A stretch of 39,165 nt of DNA from Candidatus Falkowella caecavicola (GCA_904420125.1 CAJFUK010000015.1:1-39165), one strand, 5' to 3'; positions 1 through 7,622 are shown, counted from the first letter of the stretch. Notes: generated by a model not told the origin, from the letters alone. Numbers and translations: made by a program.

Positions 1-74
1 CAATATCATTATTTTCTATCATTATAAAATACAAAAATGTTTTCCGCAAGGCATGGCATGACAAGTAACCAGAG

Positions 75-1272
75 TCACCTCTGGCTGTAAATTTTTCTGT
101 TCCTTATACCCTCTGTGGTATATGGTCTTTTGTATCTATCATAAGTGGCCTTCTTACAAGTTCCTCCCAAGTAAACATGCTTATAATACTGCTCGGAGAG
201 GTAGCTGTATATCGTTTCTACCTGCTCTCTGATGGAGAGGTCTTTGTTCTTCTCCAGCCACCAGAAAAGCATTAACTGTAAGTCCAAATACTTTGTCGCT
301 GGCTCCCGCTCTGCACTCTTGGGCCAAAAGGCCGACAGCCGGGAGTGCAAGGCATTGATTGCTCCTAAATTAAAGGCCCCTTTTGCATGCCTTTCAGATA
401 AAATCTGTTCGATTTGTATGTTTTCTGTCTCTGCAAAGTTCTTATATGGTGCATAGGTGTCTGTTACCATAATAGCGTTTGATGATATTCTCTTTGACAA
501 ATGGCTCATCACATGCTGGTTCTCCATGCGACCAATACAAACCGGACTAATATAGAGATTTTGTCCTCTGTCTTTACAGGTCAATATGGACGCCTGCTCA
601 TGGATACGCCCCGGATTGGCTCCGCTTGCTGTCAATAGTTCTTCCAGCCGCTCCGGTGTCTTTTGTAATTCCTCCAGCAGACCATTCTTCCTCAAGTACT
701 CCAGCTTCTCACTGTAAGAACGATGGTGCTTGGGCATCCTCCCCAGCCGATGGATGAAGAAACCCGCATCCCTTTTCCCCTTGAAGGACAATTTCACAAT
801 GTATTCATCACACTCAACAATGCCATTGAATGTATTGTCCTGCTCTGGGAATAGTTCTCCCAGCATGTTGCAAATCTTTTGCTTGTGTATCAAGCCCTTT
901 GAACAGAAGTCTCTATGTCATCTGCAATCTTCCGAAGAGGAATATTCAACAAAATTCCTTTGATTAAACCCAACCACTGATTTTTGTCAGTTTAGAGTGC
1001 TGGTGCAGTGTCCCTGTTGTATCACCAAACGACTTATAACAATCTTTGCACTTATATCTTTGCCTGCCATCTTTCTTTCCTGTTTTGACAATCGTAGCAC
1101 TTCCACAATGTGGACAAGCAACAATCCTGCCTGTCTCCAAGTTGCGGACGAGCTTGCTTGTCTCTTGTTCCTGTCCTGCCTTTTTCTCATTCAGCGTGGA
1201 CAGCAATGTATTGACTTGTTCTTCGGTCAGGCTGTCCACGCTACTCAAGAGTTTCTTGAATAGGTCAGCCAT
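75..1272 (-). pseudogene. IS1595 family transposase, disrupted by two frameshifts
   Basis: The N-terminal part (1272-964, 102 codons) carries a zinc ribbon, CPHCG followed by CKDCYKSF, typical of IS1595/ISXO2 transposases. The C-terminal part (893-75, about 272 codons) carries the DDE-type core: VECDEY with the first catalytic Asp, VTDTYAPYK with the second, and a downstream HAKGAFNLGAINALHSRL block. The roughly 70 bases between them encode family-like sequence (IKGILLNIPLRKIADDIETS) in a third register. Joining all three pieces needs one extra base near 964 and another near 897, so there are two apparent single-base deletions. An AGGAGG ribosome binding site precedes the ATG at 1272. Two separate shifts argue against programmed frameshifting and for decay; sequencing error is the alternative. 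Confidence 0.82.
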
Positions 1273-1317
1273 AGTTAAACCTCCTAAACTATGCTTGGCA
1301 CTTTCAGTGCCTGCCCT

Positions 1318-1566
1318 TCAACCATAGTCGATGTTTTTCAATACCACCTTCTTATAAATCTTTAATGCCTCATGCTGTAATCTTGCAGCTTCCTTTTGAA
1401 GTTCATCCACCCTGTCTAAATCATCTATAACCGCTCTCTTAAATTTCTCTGCTGTATCTAATTCTTTTTCTTCCTTGTTGTCTTTGACACTGGCCTTGAT
1501 TTGTTCTTCATTTCTGCATAGACTTCCCATTAGCAAGCCTTGCAACCCTGTAATGCTTAAATCCAA
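1318..1566 (-). CDS. Small predicted coiled-coil protein, IS passenger
   Basis: This 82-residue ORF lies between the nuclease-like gene and the transposase. It starts at a TTG that overlaps the end of the upstream gene by about 10 bases, with AAGGGG a few bases upstream, so translational coupling is likely. The middle and C-terminal half (about residues 22-75) is rich in Lys, Glu, Asp, Leu and Ala in a heptad-like pattern, suggesting a long helix or coiled coil. No membrane segment, signal peptide or recognisable catalytic motif is seen. Its position between nuclease and transposase suggests an accessory role, either for the nuclease or in transposition; this is inference. I do not recognise a family. 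Confidence 0.5.
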   Translation of the reverse strand: MDLSITGLQGLLMGSLCRNEEQIKASVKDNKEEKELDTAEKFKRAVIDDLDRVDELQKEAARLQHEALKIYKKVVLKNIDYG

Positions 1567-1961
1567 TTTGCCCCTTTCTTATACGATTGGCCTATTTCTC
1601 CAAGCTCTGCTCTCCCTATGACCTCTACACCCAGTTTACGGGCATATTGCCGTGCCTCTACGGTTACTCGGTTGTTGGTTATCAAAACTGGCGTTCCATC
1701 ATTTCCAAAATAGTGACAGCCTGTAAACGCTTCCTGGACTGGCTTTATCCCCACTGTGCTATTCCAGAACTTGCACTGGATATAAAACTTGTAGGTTTTC
1801 CCCTCGACTATCTTTGAAGCAATGATATCAATGCCCCGATCCTCTTTTCCTGTCAGGTGTGCGTCAAAGCCGAGATGGACTAAAATGTTTAGGACTGTGT
1901 TCTCGAAGTCTGCTCCTGTTAAACAGTCTTTAACCTTCAGGACTTTTGGCATGTCTGTCAT
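1557..1961 (-). CDS. Mrr-type restriction endonuclease-like protein, IS passenger
   Basis: The 134-residue protein matches the Mrr catalytic fold of the PD-(D/E)XK superfamily: GADFENTVLNIL (Glu20), a GIDIIA strand with Asp45, and YIQCKFW, in which Gln62-x-Lys64 supplies the usual (Q/E)xK motif. The C-terminal part, TPVLITNNRVTVEARQYA then LGVEVIGR, matches the conserved tail of Mrr_cat proteins. No separate DNA-recognition domain is present, so it is a minimal catalytic domain. GGAGGG sits upstream of the ATG. It is the first gene of the apparent three-gene unit ending in the transposase. It may cut modified or foreign DNA, aid the element's maintenance, or take part in transposition; the sequence alone does not say which. 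Confidence 0.72.
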   Translation of the reverse strand: MTDMPKVLKVKDCLTGADFENTVLNILVHLGFDAHLTGKEDRGIDIIASKIVEGKTYKFYIQCKFWNSTVGIKPVQEAFTGCHYFGNDGTPVLITNNRVTVEARQYARKLGVEVIGRAELGEIGQSYKKGANWI

Positions 1962-2190
1962 TTATATGCCCTCCAAAGAATGTACTCACCCCGGTTTCCC
2001 GAAGTTGTACCTCCTAATACTTCCAAGATGGAGGACCTAAAGAGGGAATGTCCTGCTCAAAACACGGATGATGTATTTGTATCTGGACTGTATCAGTAGC
2101 TTTTTCTCCCTTTGCCTAACAACAAATAAATATTTGTTTGATATTACAAAAACGCACATAACAATGTGTGCAAATCGACTGATAACGCAA

Positions 2191-2235
2191 AACAGCCACA
2201 AGCACGAGGCAAATCACCTTTTGCTTGTGGCTGTT
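2191..2235. repeat. 14-bp perfect inverted repeat (hairpin) near IS end
   Basis: The arms at 2191-2204 and 2222-2235 are exactly complementary (AACAGCCACAAGCA and its complement) around a 17-base loop. It lies just inside the proposed right end of the IS element and upstream of the passenger operon. It may block read-through from outside or be a subterminal site for the transposase. There is no clear U-tract. Confidence 0.6.
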
Positions 2236-2321
2236 CTCAAGTTAGGACATGCTATTTGGTGAAACCGACGGATTATCAACTATCACTACTTATCTTGAAA
2301 AGGGACCACACTTCCTGGCTC

Positions 2322-2350
2322 TTGACAAAAATGTGGTAAAAAGGTAGACT
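2322..2350 (+). promoter_or_regulatory. Sigma-A-type promoter of the TM1266-family gene
   Basis: A perfect TTGACA (2322-2327) and TAGACT (2345-2350) are separated by 17 bases. The start codon is about 80 bases downstream, preceded by AAAGGAG at 2421-2427. Confidence 0.6.
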
Positions 2351-2431
2351 GATAAGGTAAATAACCTTCGTCTTTTTAGGTTTTAAGACTATACTATCCT
2401 TACTAGGTGTCGCCGCGATTAAAGGAGTATT

Positions 2432-2686
2432 ATGGAAACACGGATTGCATTAATTGGTATTATGATTGAGGACAAGTCATCGGTCCGGCAGGTCAATGAC
2501 TTGCTGCATCAATACGGTGAATATATCGTGGGGAGAATGGGAGTTCCTTATCGAGAACGAAATCTCTCTGTGATCAGTATTATTCTGGATGCACCTCAAA
2601 CGATTACCAGTACCTTATCCGGTAAATTGGGAATGCTTCCCGGCGTCCATGCCAAAACCATGTACGCCAAAGTGGCCGAAGAATAA
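2432..2686 (+). CDS. Iron-only hydrogenase system regulator, TM1266 family
   Basis: The 84-residue protein has the sequence signature of the TM1266 family (putative iron-only hydrogenase system regulator): METRIALIGIMIEDK, then GEYIVGRMGVPY, ISIILDAP, and LSGKLGMLPGVHAKT. The fold is a small ferredoxin-like/ACT-type domain similar to the C-terminal domain of NikR. Members are usually found with [FeFe]-hydrogenase maturation genes in anaerobes. Here the gene stands alone, with its own TTGACA promoter, a good ribosome binding site and a downstream hairpin terminator. No hydrogenase or hyd maturation gene is in the window, so its target must be elsewhere. The family assignment is strong; the regulatory role is inferred from the family. 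Confidence 0.88.
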   Translation: METRIALIGIMIEDKSSVRQVNDLLHQYGEYIVGRMGVPYRERNLSVISIILDAPQTITSTLSGKLGMLPGVHAKTMYAKVAEE

Positions 2687-2805
2687 AAAAGCGTTAAATA
2701 AAATACAGAAGATCTCCGCTGGCAGAACGCAGTGAATCCTATTGTCCTCAGCAGCAAATATTCTGCCTCTATTTCATGTCTTCAAAATGCATTGTTGATC
2801 CGTCC

Positions 2806-2837
2806 GTATCCCCCTGCCGTTATTCGCAGGGGGATAC
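2806..2837 (+). terminator. Rho-independent terminator after hydrogenase regulator
   Basis: The arms GTATCCCCCTGC (2806-2817) and its perfect complement (2826-2837) enclose an 8-base loop, followed by TGCTTT. The stem is GC-rich and lies 120 bases past the stop codon. Confidence 0.7.
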
Positions 2838-3222
2838 TGCTTTAAGCGGCATGTAAACTTTCATTGGAGAGAATATTGGGAGCAATATACTGCTTTTTTA
2901 GCCTCAGCCCGTTTTTTCTTTTGCTCCTCTCCAAATACATTCTTTTTATTTTTACTGACTCCACTTATACTCTGTCCTTTTGCTCTCTTTTTCGTTCTTT
3001 CATTTCTTCCCCGCTGATTCTTATATCTGTTTTTAAATCATTTACTGCATATTTCGACAAAATAATTATATTAATATGTTTAAATACTATATTTTTGTCG
3101 AATTTGCGAATGATTTTTCTGGTACTTTTCCAATTTACAAATAGAATATTTTTCATTATAATAATGTTTGTCTACGGAATATAGAAAGAATGGATCGATC
3201 CGCCGTTAGAATGCAAAACACA

Positions 3223-3281
3223 AAAAAGAAAAGCATTGACCACCTTTCTGGTTAAGAAAGGTGGTCAATGCTTTTCTTTTT
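3223..3281. terminator. 27-bp perfect hairpin, bidirectional terminator
   Basis: Positions 3223-3249 and 3255-3281 are perfectly complementary around the loop GGTTA. The outer stem is A-rich on one side and T-rich on the other, giving CTTTTCTTTTT on the plus strand and TTTTCTTTTTTG on the minus strand. It can therefore stop both the regulator transcript and the rpsF-ssb-rpsR transcript. Confidence 0.85.
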
Positions 3282-3296
3282 ATTACCATCACAATA

Positions 3297-3336
3297 GTTT
3301 AAAGGGTGTGTATCTAAGGATACACACCCTTTAAAC
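3297..3336. repeat. 18-bp perfect hairpin with tetraloop
   Basis: GTTTAAAGGGTGTGTATC (3297-3314) pairs perfectly with 3319-3336 around the loop TAAG. It is only 15 bases from the other long hairpin, between that hairpin and rpsR. Neither strand has a clear U-tract beyond the stem, so it is either a second, weaker terminator or an mRNA 3' end stabiliser for rpsR. Confidence 0.7.
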
Positions 3337-3413
3337 AGTGCTTGCGTTTATTTTCCAGTCATACGAAACCATATTTCCATACGGATCTATCAGTTTCACA
3401 TCCATTGAAAAAC

Positions 3414-3671
3414 TTATTCGCTTACATAAGGCAGCAGCGCTACATGACGGGCACGTTTAATGGCAACTGTCAGCTGACGCTGATGATGTGCACATGTGCC
3501 GGTTACACGTCTCGGAACGATCTTGGAACGCTCAGTGAGATATCTTCTTAATTTTGCAATATCCTTATAATCGATGTTATCGACCTTATCCATGCAGAAA
3601 CTACAAACTTTTTTACGCGGTCTTCTGCCTGCTCGAACCGGTCTCTCCGGTCTTTCTTTTTCCATAGCCAT
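3414..3671 (-). CDS. rpsR: 30S ribosomal protein S18
   Basis: This 85-residue protein is S18 of the small ribosomal subunit platform, where it binds S6 and 16S rRNA. The conserved core is present: [50 protein letters not shown]. Cys23, Cys26, Cys60 and His63 are all kept, so this is the zinc-binding (C+) form of the protein. AAAGGAGG precedes the ATG with good spacing. It is the last gene of rpsF-ssb-rpsR, 19 bases after ssb, and is followed by the strong hairpins at 3223-3336. Confidence 0.97.
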   Translation of the reverse strand: MAMEKERPERPVRAGRRPRKKVCSFCMDKVDNIDYKDIAKLRRYLTERSKIVPRRVTGTCAHHQRQLTVAIKRARHVALLPYVSE

Positions 3672-3690
3672 GGTCTATACCTCCTTTAGG

Positions 3691-4152
3691 TTAGAATGGT
3701 AAATCTCCATCAGAATCAATTTCTTCAAAATCTTCTAAATTGCCGATTGAAAAACTGGTGCCTTTCTGTGCCGGTTCTTCAAAAGGCGGGGGAAAATCGA
3801 CTGCTTCATTGGTGCGCGGAGAAGAAGATTTCTTGGATTCTGCAAAATACACCTGATCCGCAACCACTTCAACTGCAGTACGTTTATTTCCGTTTTTATC
3901 CTCGTAAGCCCGCGTCTGAATACTGCCTTCTACTGCAACTAACTGTCCTTTCTGAAAATAGCGGCAAACAAATTCCGCTGTTTGTCTCCAGGCAACAATA
4001 TCAATAAAATCAGCTGTTCGCTGGCCTCCGTCCTTCGGCGCATAGTTTCTCTCTACGGCAAGCCGAAACGAGGTTACGGAAATACCATTCGGGGTTTGTT
4101 TTAATTCGGGATCAGCAACAAGCCGACCCATTAAAATGGCTCTGTTCAGCAT
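3691..4152 (-). CDS. ssb: Single-stranded DNA-binding protein
   Basis: SSB protects single-stranded DNA and recruits replication and repair enzymes. The OB-fold region begins MLNRAILMGRLVADPEL and includes VTSFRLAVERNY, DFIDIVAWRQTAEFVCRYFQKG and VEGSIQTR. After a disordered linker the protein ends in the acidic partner-binding tail DSDGDLPF. I place the start at the ATG at 4152, giving 153 residues: AAAGG is about 10 bases upstream of it but nearly touches the in-frame GTG at 4161, and the homologous N-terminus begins at this Met. It lies between rpsF and rpsR in the standard ribosomal/SSB operon. Confidence 0.96.
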   Translation of the reverse strand: MLNRAILMGRLVADPELKQTPNGISVTSFRLAVERNYAPKDGGQRTADFIDIVAWRQTAEFVCRYFQKGQLVAVEGSIQTRAYEDKNGNKRTAVEVVADQVYFAESKKSSSPRTNEAVDFPPPFEEPAQKGTSFSIGNLEDFEEIDSDGDLPF

Positions 4153-4230
4153 TTCTTTCACGCCTTTCTAATGTGTCAAACTGGCATACCAGCCCGACCA
4201 TCATACATCCGGAAACCGGATTCCCCAAAC

Positions 4231-4524
4231 TTACACCCTTGTGACAATCATAGAACGGATAACGCCGTCTGTGATTTTATAAATCCGGTCCAGCTCAGCC
4301 GGGAATGCAGGCGCGCTAGTGAAATTGAAGAGTACATAGTAACCTTCTGTTTCATAATTGATCTCATAAGCCAGTCTGCGTTTACCCCACTCGTCAACGT
4401 TTTCCAGTGTACCGTTGGAAGAAATAAGCTCTGTGAATTTCTCAACCATTGCTTTGATACCATCTTCACCCAATTTGGTACTGAAGACAACGAGACTCTC
4501 GTATCTTTCTGTTACTTTTGCCAT
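4231..4524 (-). CDS. rpsF: 30S ribosomal protein S6
   Basis: This 97-residue protein is S6, which heterodimerises with S18 on the 30S platform. Typical features are the N-terminal YESLVVFSTKLGEDGIKAMVEKF, the central WGKRRLAYEINYETEGYYVLFNF, and ITDGVIRSMIVTRV at the end. Its AAAGGAGG ribosome binding site lies 8 bases before the ATG. It is the first gene of rpsF-ssb-rpsR and has its own near-consensus promoter about 65 bases upstream. The 5' leader contains a 9-bp hairpin and may take part in S6:S18 autoregulation. Confidence 0.97.
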   Translation of the reverse strand: MAKVTERYESLVVFSTKLGEDGIKAMVEKFTELISSNGTLENVDEWGKRRLAYEINYETEGYYVLFNFTSAPAFPAELDRIYKITDGVIRSMIVTRV

Positions 4525-4587
4525 TTAAAGCACCTCCTTTTGGACTTTAGGTCCTGGTCTGTTGACCAGGACAAGGATAACGGATAA
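4525..4587 (-). promoter_or_regulatory. rpsF leader, possible S6:S18 autoregulatory site
   Basis: On the minus strand the leader between the -10 and rpsF contains GTCCTGGTC-AACA-GACCAGGAC, a 9-bp hairpin, preceded by a CCG trinucleotide within TATCCGTTATCC. Many bacteria regulate rpsF operons through an S6:S18-binding leader with an unpaired CCG next to a stem. The match here is suggestive only; I have not aligned it to the family model. Confidence 0.35.
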
Positions 4588-4616
4588 ATTATAGCACGTA
4601 AATTTTGGAATGTCAA
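4588..4616 (-). promoter_or_regulatory. Near-consensus promoter of rpsF-ssb-rpsR
   Basis: On the minus strand TTGACA (4616-4611) and TATAAT (4593-4588) are both perfect and 17 bases apart. It begins only about 35 bases past the GH5 gene, so the ribosomal operon is transcribed independently of it. Confidence 0.9.
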
Positions 4617-4651
4617 GTTGTTTTCCATCGAAGATCCAACAAAATTCTCAT

Positions 4652-6328
4652 TTACTGCGTCTGTAATTTCTCCTGAAAACAAGTCCAAAGCAGATCGTTC
4701 CTTTCATCTGGCAGTAAACTGGTCGAGTTCTGATAAAGTCCAAACCACTCTTCGTGATATGTGTGATAATTAAAATGAATCTGGTTCTGTATACATAGAT
4801 CCAACATATCTGCCACCCAGCGTTCCCCGCCCCGGTCCTCTAGAAAGGCGCGGGTATCCGCTCCGAATTCGCCTAAATACATTGGCACATGATGCTGTTT
4901 GCCAAAAGAAAGGAATTCTGCCAGTCCAAACAACATGGCCTTTCGGTCAAATATCTCAACACTGTCTGCACTGCTGAAATCCACCCGTGGACGAACCGAT
5001 GCATCCGAAGCCAAATTCTCTGTTTTGATCCAGGCCCGGACTTGATAAGAATGTCCCTGCACCACACGAAAAATATCTGTACAGGAGATATTGCCATCAC
5101 CGGTTGTTCCTGCCGCCATCACAGCGCCGCCCTGATAGCCCTGTTCGGTATAGGCAGCGTAACCGCTTCCATCGGATGACCAGAAGGAAGGCTCCTGTTT
5201 CTGATCAAAGGAGTTGACCGCGATTTCACGCAGGAATTCTCCGTTTTCATCATATTCCCATACCCGTACCTCATCAATATATGCCTTACCGGATACGCCC
5301 ATATTGGCCGCCTGCAGTGTAGCGTTGGCAATAATAATCTCCGGATCATCCACCAGAAATTTTTCCCCGATATATTCCTGCCAGCCGGTTGCCGCCGGGT
5401 CCGCCGGCGTACCAAAAGTCGCCGTTACCCAGCGTTGATTCAGCGCCTGCAGCCGGGACAGATCAGGATAGACGGCAGTCCGTCCTTCAGTGTCCGAACC
5501 GGGCAAATCCTGGTGAGTAAAATAATACGGGTCATAATTATGAAATTCATAGACTGTATTATCGTCATCCAAAAGGAAAAATCCAAGATTCTCCTGCTGA
5601 GACCAGTCGGATTCTCCGGTTTCCAGATCTTTCTGCGCACAAAGACGTTCGACAAAAATAATCTGTTCTGACCCGGTTTTACGGATAGCGTCGGTGATAC
5701 GCTGTGCCAGGCCACTCCACTGAGCCAGCGTTTTCTCAAAGGTATCCAACTTTGGTACAACCGGCTCATTCACCAGACCAAACCCCAGTACCACCGGCTC
5801 ATCCTGATACCGGCGAGCGATTTCCGCCCATAAGGCCGTCAGCCGGTTCTGATTCTCCGGATCTGTCCAAAGCGCCATACCCTCTCCGGAAGACTGATAC
5901 CCGCCCTGCGGCACATGCATGTTGAGAATCAGACGAAGTCCGTATTTACGGGCATATTCAATGTTTTCATCCAGCCAGTCCCATCCCGACTGCTTATAAA
6001 GGTAAGGCGCGCTGTCGTCCTCAAACAGTCCGTAATTCAAGTAAAACCGAATCGTATTAAATCCCAGTTCGGCCAGTTCCCGATAACTTTCTTCCGTATG
6101 GTGTGTACGGAACGGCTGAGAAGGATTTGCCCAGACGCCATTCCCGAAAGCAATCCCGCGGATATGAAATGGAAAGCCCTGTTCATCGACCAGCTGGTCG
6201 CCCTGCACACGGATGAAACCTCCGCCCTGTTTCGTTGCTGCCGCCTGGACCGGCAATATGCCCAAACTGCAAAACAGGGAAACTGCCAATAGAATAGACA
6301 TCCATTTTTTCTTTTTTTGCTTTTTCAT
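4652..6328 (-). CDS. Secreted GH5-type cellulase/beta-glycanase with inserted module
   Basis: A Sec signal peptide (KKQKKKK, hydrophobic stretch, then VQA-AA near residue 31) shows export. The TIM barrel has GH5 landmarks: NTIRFY (Arg94), NMHVPQGG (His138), LVNEP with the acid/base Glu188, YEFHNYDPYY (His263, Tyr265) and YLGEFGAD with the nucleophile Glu487. GH5 enzymes hydrolyse beta-glucans, mannans and related polymers; the substrate cannot be read from the sequence. Between the two catalytic Glu residues lies extra sequence of about 150 residues (roughly 300-455), with AYIDEVRVWEYD and YQVRAWIKTENLA resembling a CBM4/9-like beta-sandwich. The gene sits between ftsZ and rpsF, has a weak GAAGGG ribosome binding site and no obvious promoter of its own; an intact catalytic pair suggests it is active. 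Confidence 0.87.
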   Translation of the reverse strand: MKKQKKKKWMSILLAVSLFCSLGILPVQAAATKQGGGFIRVQGDQLVDEQGFPFHIRGIAFGNGVWANPSQPFRTHHTEESYRELAELGFNTIRFYLNYGLFEDDSAPYLYKQSGWDWLDENIEYARKYGLRLILNMHVPQGGYQSSGEGMALWTDPENQNRLTALWAEIARRYQDEPVVLGFGLVNEPVVPKLDTFEKTLAQWSGLAQRITDAIRKTGSEQIIFVERLCAQKDLETGESDWSQQENLGFFLLDDDNTVYEFHNYDPYYFTHQDLPGSDTEGRTAVYPDLSRLQALNQRWVTATFGTPADPAATGWQEYIGEKFLVDDPEIIIANATLQAANMGVSGKAYIDEVRVWEYDENGEFLREIAVNSFDQKQEPSFWSSDGSGYAAYTEQGYQGGAVMAAGTTGDGNISCTDIFRVVQGHSYQVRAWIKTENLASDASVRPRVDFSSADSVEIFDRKAMLFGLAEFLSFGKQHHVPMYLGEFGADTRAFLEDRGGERWVADMLDLCIQNQIHFNYHTYHEEWFGLYQNSTSLLPDERNDLLWTCFQEKLQTQ

Positions 6329-6487
6329 CCCATCACAATCCCTTCTGAACTGAATCCGCTGTAGGTTTTATATCCAGAATCTCCGGCGAATGGATCGTCT
6401 GTTACCGGATGATTCCATGATATCGGGCTGGTTATGGTCTATCTGCCCACACCAGCGCATAAGATATTGATAAAACATGGATAATGC

Positions 6488-6520
6488 AAAATTCACCTGC
6501 CCAAGGGACAGGTGAATTTT
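6488..6520 (-). terminator. Terminator after ftsZ, end of the dcw operon
   Basis: The 12-bp arms 6488-6499 and 6509-6520 (AAAATTCACCTG and its complement) extend inward through a CCC/GGG pairing. The minus-strand stem ends in TTTT. It lies 16 bases past the ftsZ stop codon. Confidence 0.75.
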
Positions 6521-6536
6521 AACCGCTATGCCGTGA

Positions 6537-7622
6537 CTATTTGTTATTAAATAAACTGATGATCTTTTCAAAGTCACTGTCCGCATCAAATCCGTTTTCG
6601 CTGGAATCCTCTTTGGCTTCCGGGATGCTTTCCTTAATTGTTTTGGTTTCAAGTTTTGGCTTGAAATCCGTATCAAAGCCTGTAGCAATCACAGTAACCC
6701 TTACTTCATCTTCCAGGCTCTCATCCATTGCGATACCAAAGATGACATTCGCATCAGGATGAGTAACCTGTGTAATCTTTTGAGATGCCTCATCCACCTC
6801 TTCTAAATCAATCGTGGGCGGCACGGTAAAGTTAATAATAACACCCTTTGCGCCGTCAATAGAAGTTTCCAGCAATGGGCTGGAAATTGCAATCTGCGCC
6901 GCTTCATCCGCCTTATTTTTGCCGCTTGCGCAGCCAACGCCCATATGGGCCAGACCGGCATCTTTCATAATGGCCATAACATCGGCAAAATCCAGGTTAA
7001 TAAACCCTGTCACATTAATCAGATCAGAAATACTCTGCACACCCTGGCGAAGCACATCATCCGCGGCCTGAAAAGCATTGGCCAGCGTAATTTTTTGATC
7101 AGAAATCAATTTCAGACGTTCATTGGGAATGACAATCAGAGAGTCTACATTCTGTCGGAGTTCAGCAATACCGCTCTCGGCCTGTGCCATCCGGCGCCTG
7201 CCTTCAAACATAAAAGGTTTGGTCACAATACCAACCGTCAAAATGCCCATATCCCGCGCAATTTCAGCAACTACAGGCGCTGCTCCCGTACCGGTACCAC
7301 CACCCATTCCAGCGGTGATGAAAACCATCTGGGTGCCTTTTAATACCGATTCTATTTCCTCACGGCTTTCTTCAGCGGATTTTTTTCCTTTTTCAGGATC
7401 TCCGCCCGCACCGCGGCCTTTTGTAGATTTTTCACCAATCTGAATTTTTTGTGTGGCTTTAGACTGATACAGCACCTGCTGATCTGTATTGACTGCAATA
7501 AACTCAACATTCTGTACACCGTAATCACACATGCGATTTACAGCATTTCCGCCGCCGCCGCCGACGCCTACCACCTTAATGTTTACGGCTGCCTCTGCGC
7601 CGTTTTCAAATTTAATCTCCAA
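6537..7622 (-). CDS. ftsZ: Cell division protein FtsZ
   Basis: FtsZ is the tubulin-like GTPase that forms the division ring. Diagnostic motifs are [15 protein letters not shown], the tubulin signature [15 protein letters not shown], and the T7-loop sequence [12 protein letters not shown] place the start at the TTG at 7622 (361 residues): GGGGAGGA lies 8 bases before it and inside the longer frame that begins at the ATG at 7649. The short linker and C-terminus ([15 protein letters not shown]) lack the usual IPxFLR-type peptide that binds FtsA or SepF. It is the last gene of the dcw cluster, about 230 bases after ftsQ, and is followed by a terminator. Confidence 0.97.
   Translation of the reverse strand: MEIKFENGAEAAVNIKVVGVGGGGGNAVNRMCDYGVQNVEFIAVNTDQQVLYQSKATQKIQIGEKSTKGRGAGGDPEKGKKSAEESREEIESVLKGTQMVFITAGMGGGTGTGAAPVVAEIARDMGILTVGIVTKPFMFEGRRRMAQAESGIAELRQNVDSLIVIPNERLKLISDQKITLANAFQAADDVLRQGVQSISDLINVTGFINLDFADVMAIMKDAGLAHMGVGCASGKNKADEAAQIAISSPLLETSIDGAKGVIINFTVPPTIDLEEVDEASQKITQVTHPDANVIFGIAMDESLEDEVRVTVIATGFDTDFKPKLETKTIKESIPEAKEDSSENGFDADSDFEKIISLFNNK

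Larger units (their letters stand above)
53..2255 (-). mobile_element. Decayed IS1595-family insertion element with passenger genes
   Basis: The segment holds, in minus-strand order, an Mrr-like nuclease gene, a small coiled-coil ORF and an IS1595 (ISXO2-like) transposase gene, all closely spaced as one transcription unit. IS1595-family elements with passenger genes are known. Proposed ends are the imperfect inverted motifs ATGGCATGAC at 53-62 and ATAGCATGTC (minus strand) at 2246-2255, which match at 8 of 10 positions; similarity continues weakly inward. No convincing target-site duplication is visible, so both boundaries are tentative. The transposase reading frame is broken twice, so the copy is probably immobile unless helped in trans. 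Confidence 0.5.
1962..2431. other. Gene-free stretch between IS passenger gene and hydrogenase regulator
   Basis: No convincing coding region is present. The stretch holds the probable right end of the IS1595 element, a 14-bp perfect inverted repeat (2191-2204 with 2222-2235), and the plus-strand promoter of the downstream regulator gene. A short weak hairpin AAGGT-N5-ACCTT lies at 2354-2368 in that gene's leader. Confidence 0.5.
2687..3413. other. AT-rich gene-poor region with three strong hairpins
   Basis: There is no supportable gene. A 106-codon plus-strand frame at 2864-3184 is almost entirely low-complexity Phe/Ile/Leu from AT-rich DNA and lacks a ribosome binding site at a good distance. 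The region contains the terminator of the hydrogenase regulator (2806-2837) and two long perfect hairpins (3223-3281 and 3297-3336) between the convergent regulator and rpsR transcripts. Confidence 0.55.

Noticed and set aside
894-966. Programmed frameshift in the transposase
   Set aside because: Two separate shifts would be required and no A-rich slippery heptamer is evident at either site.
2864-3184. 106-codon hydrophobic ORF on the plus strand
   Set aside because: Composition is low-complexity Phe/Ile/Leu from AT-rich DNA, no good ribosome binding site, no family resemblance.
6368-6688. 106-codon minus-strand ORF past the end of ftsZ
   Set aside because: Its 5' half is an alternative frame of ftsZ and the rest crosses the ftsZ terminator.
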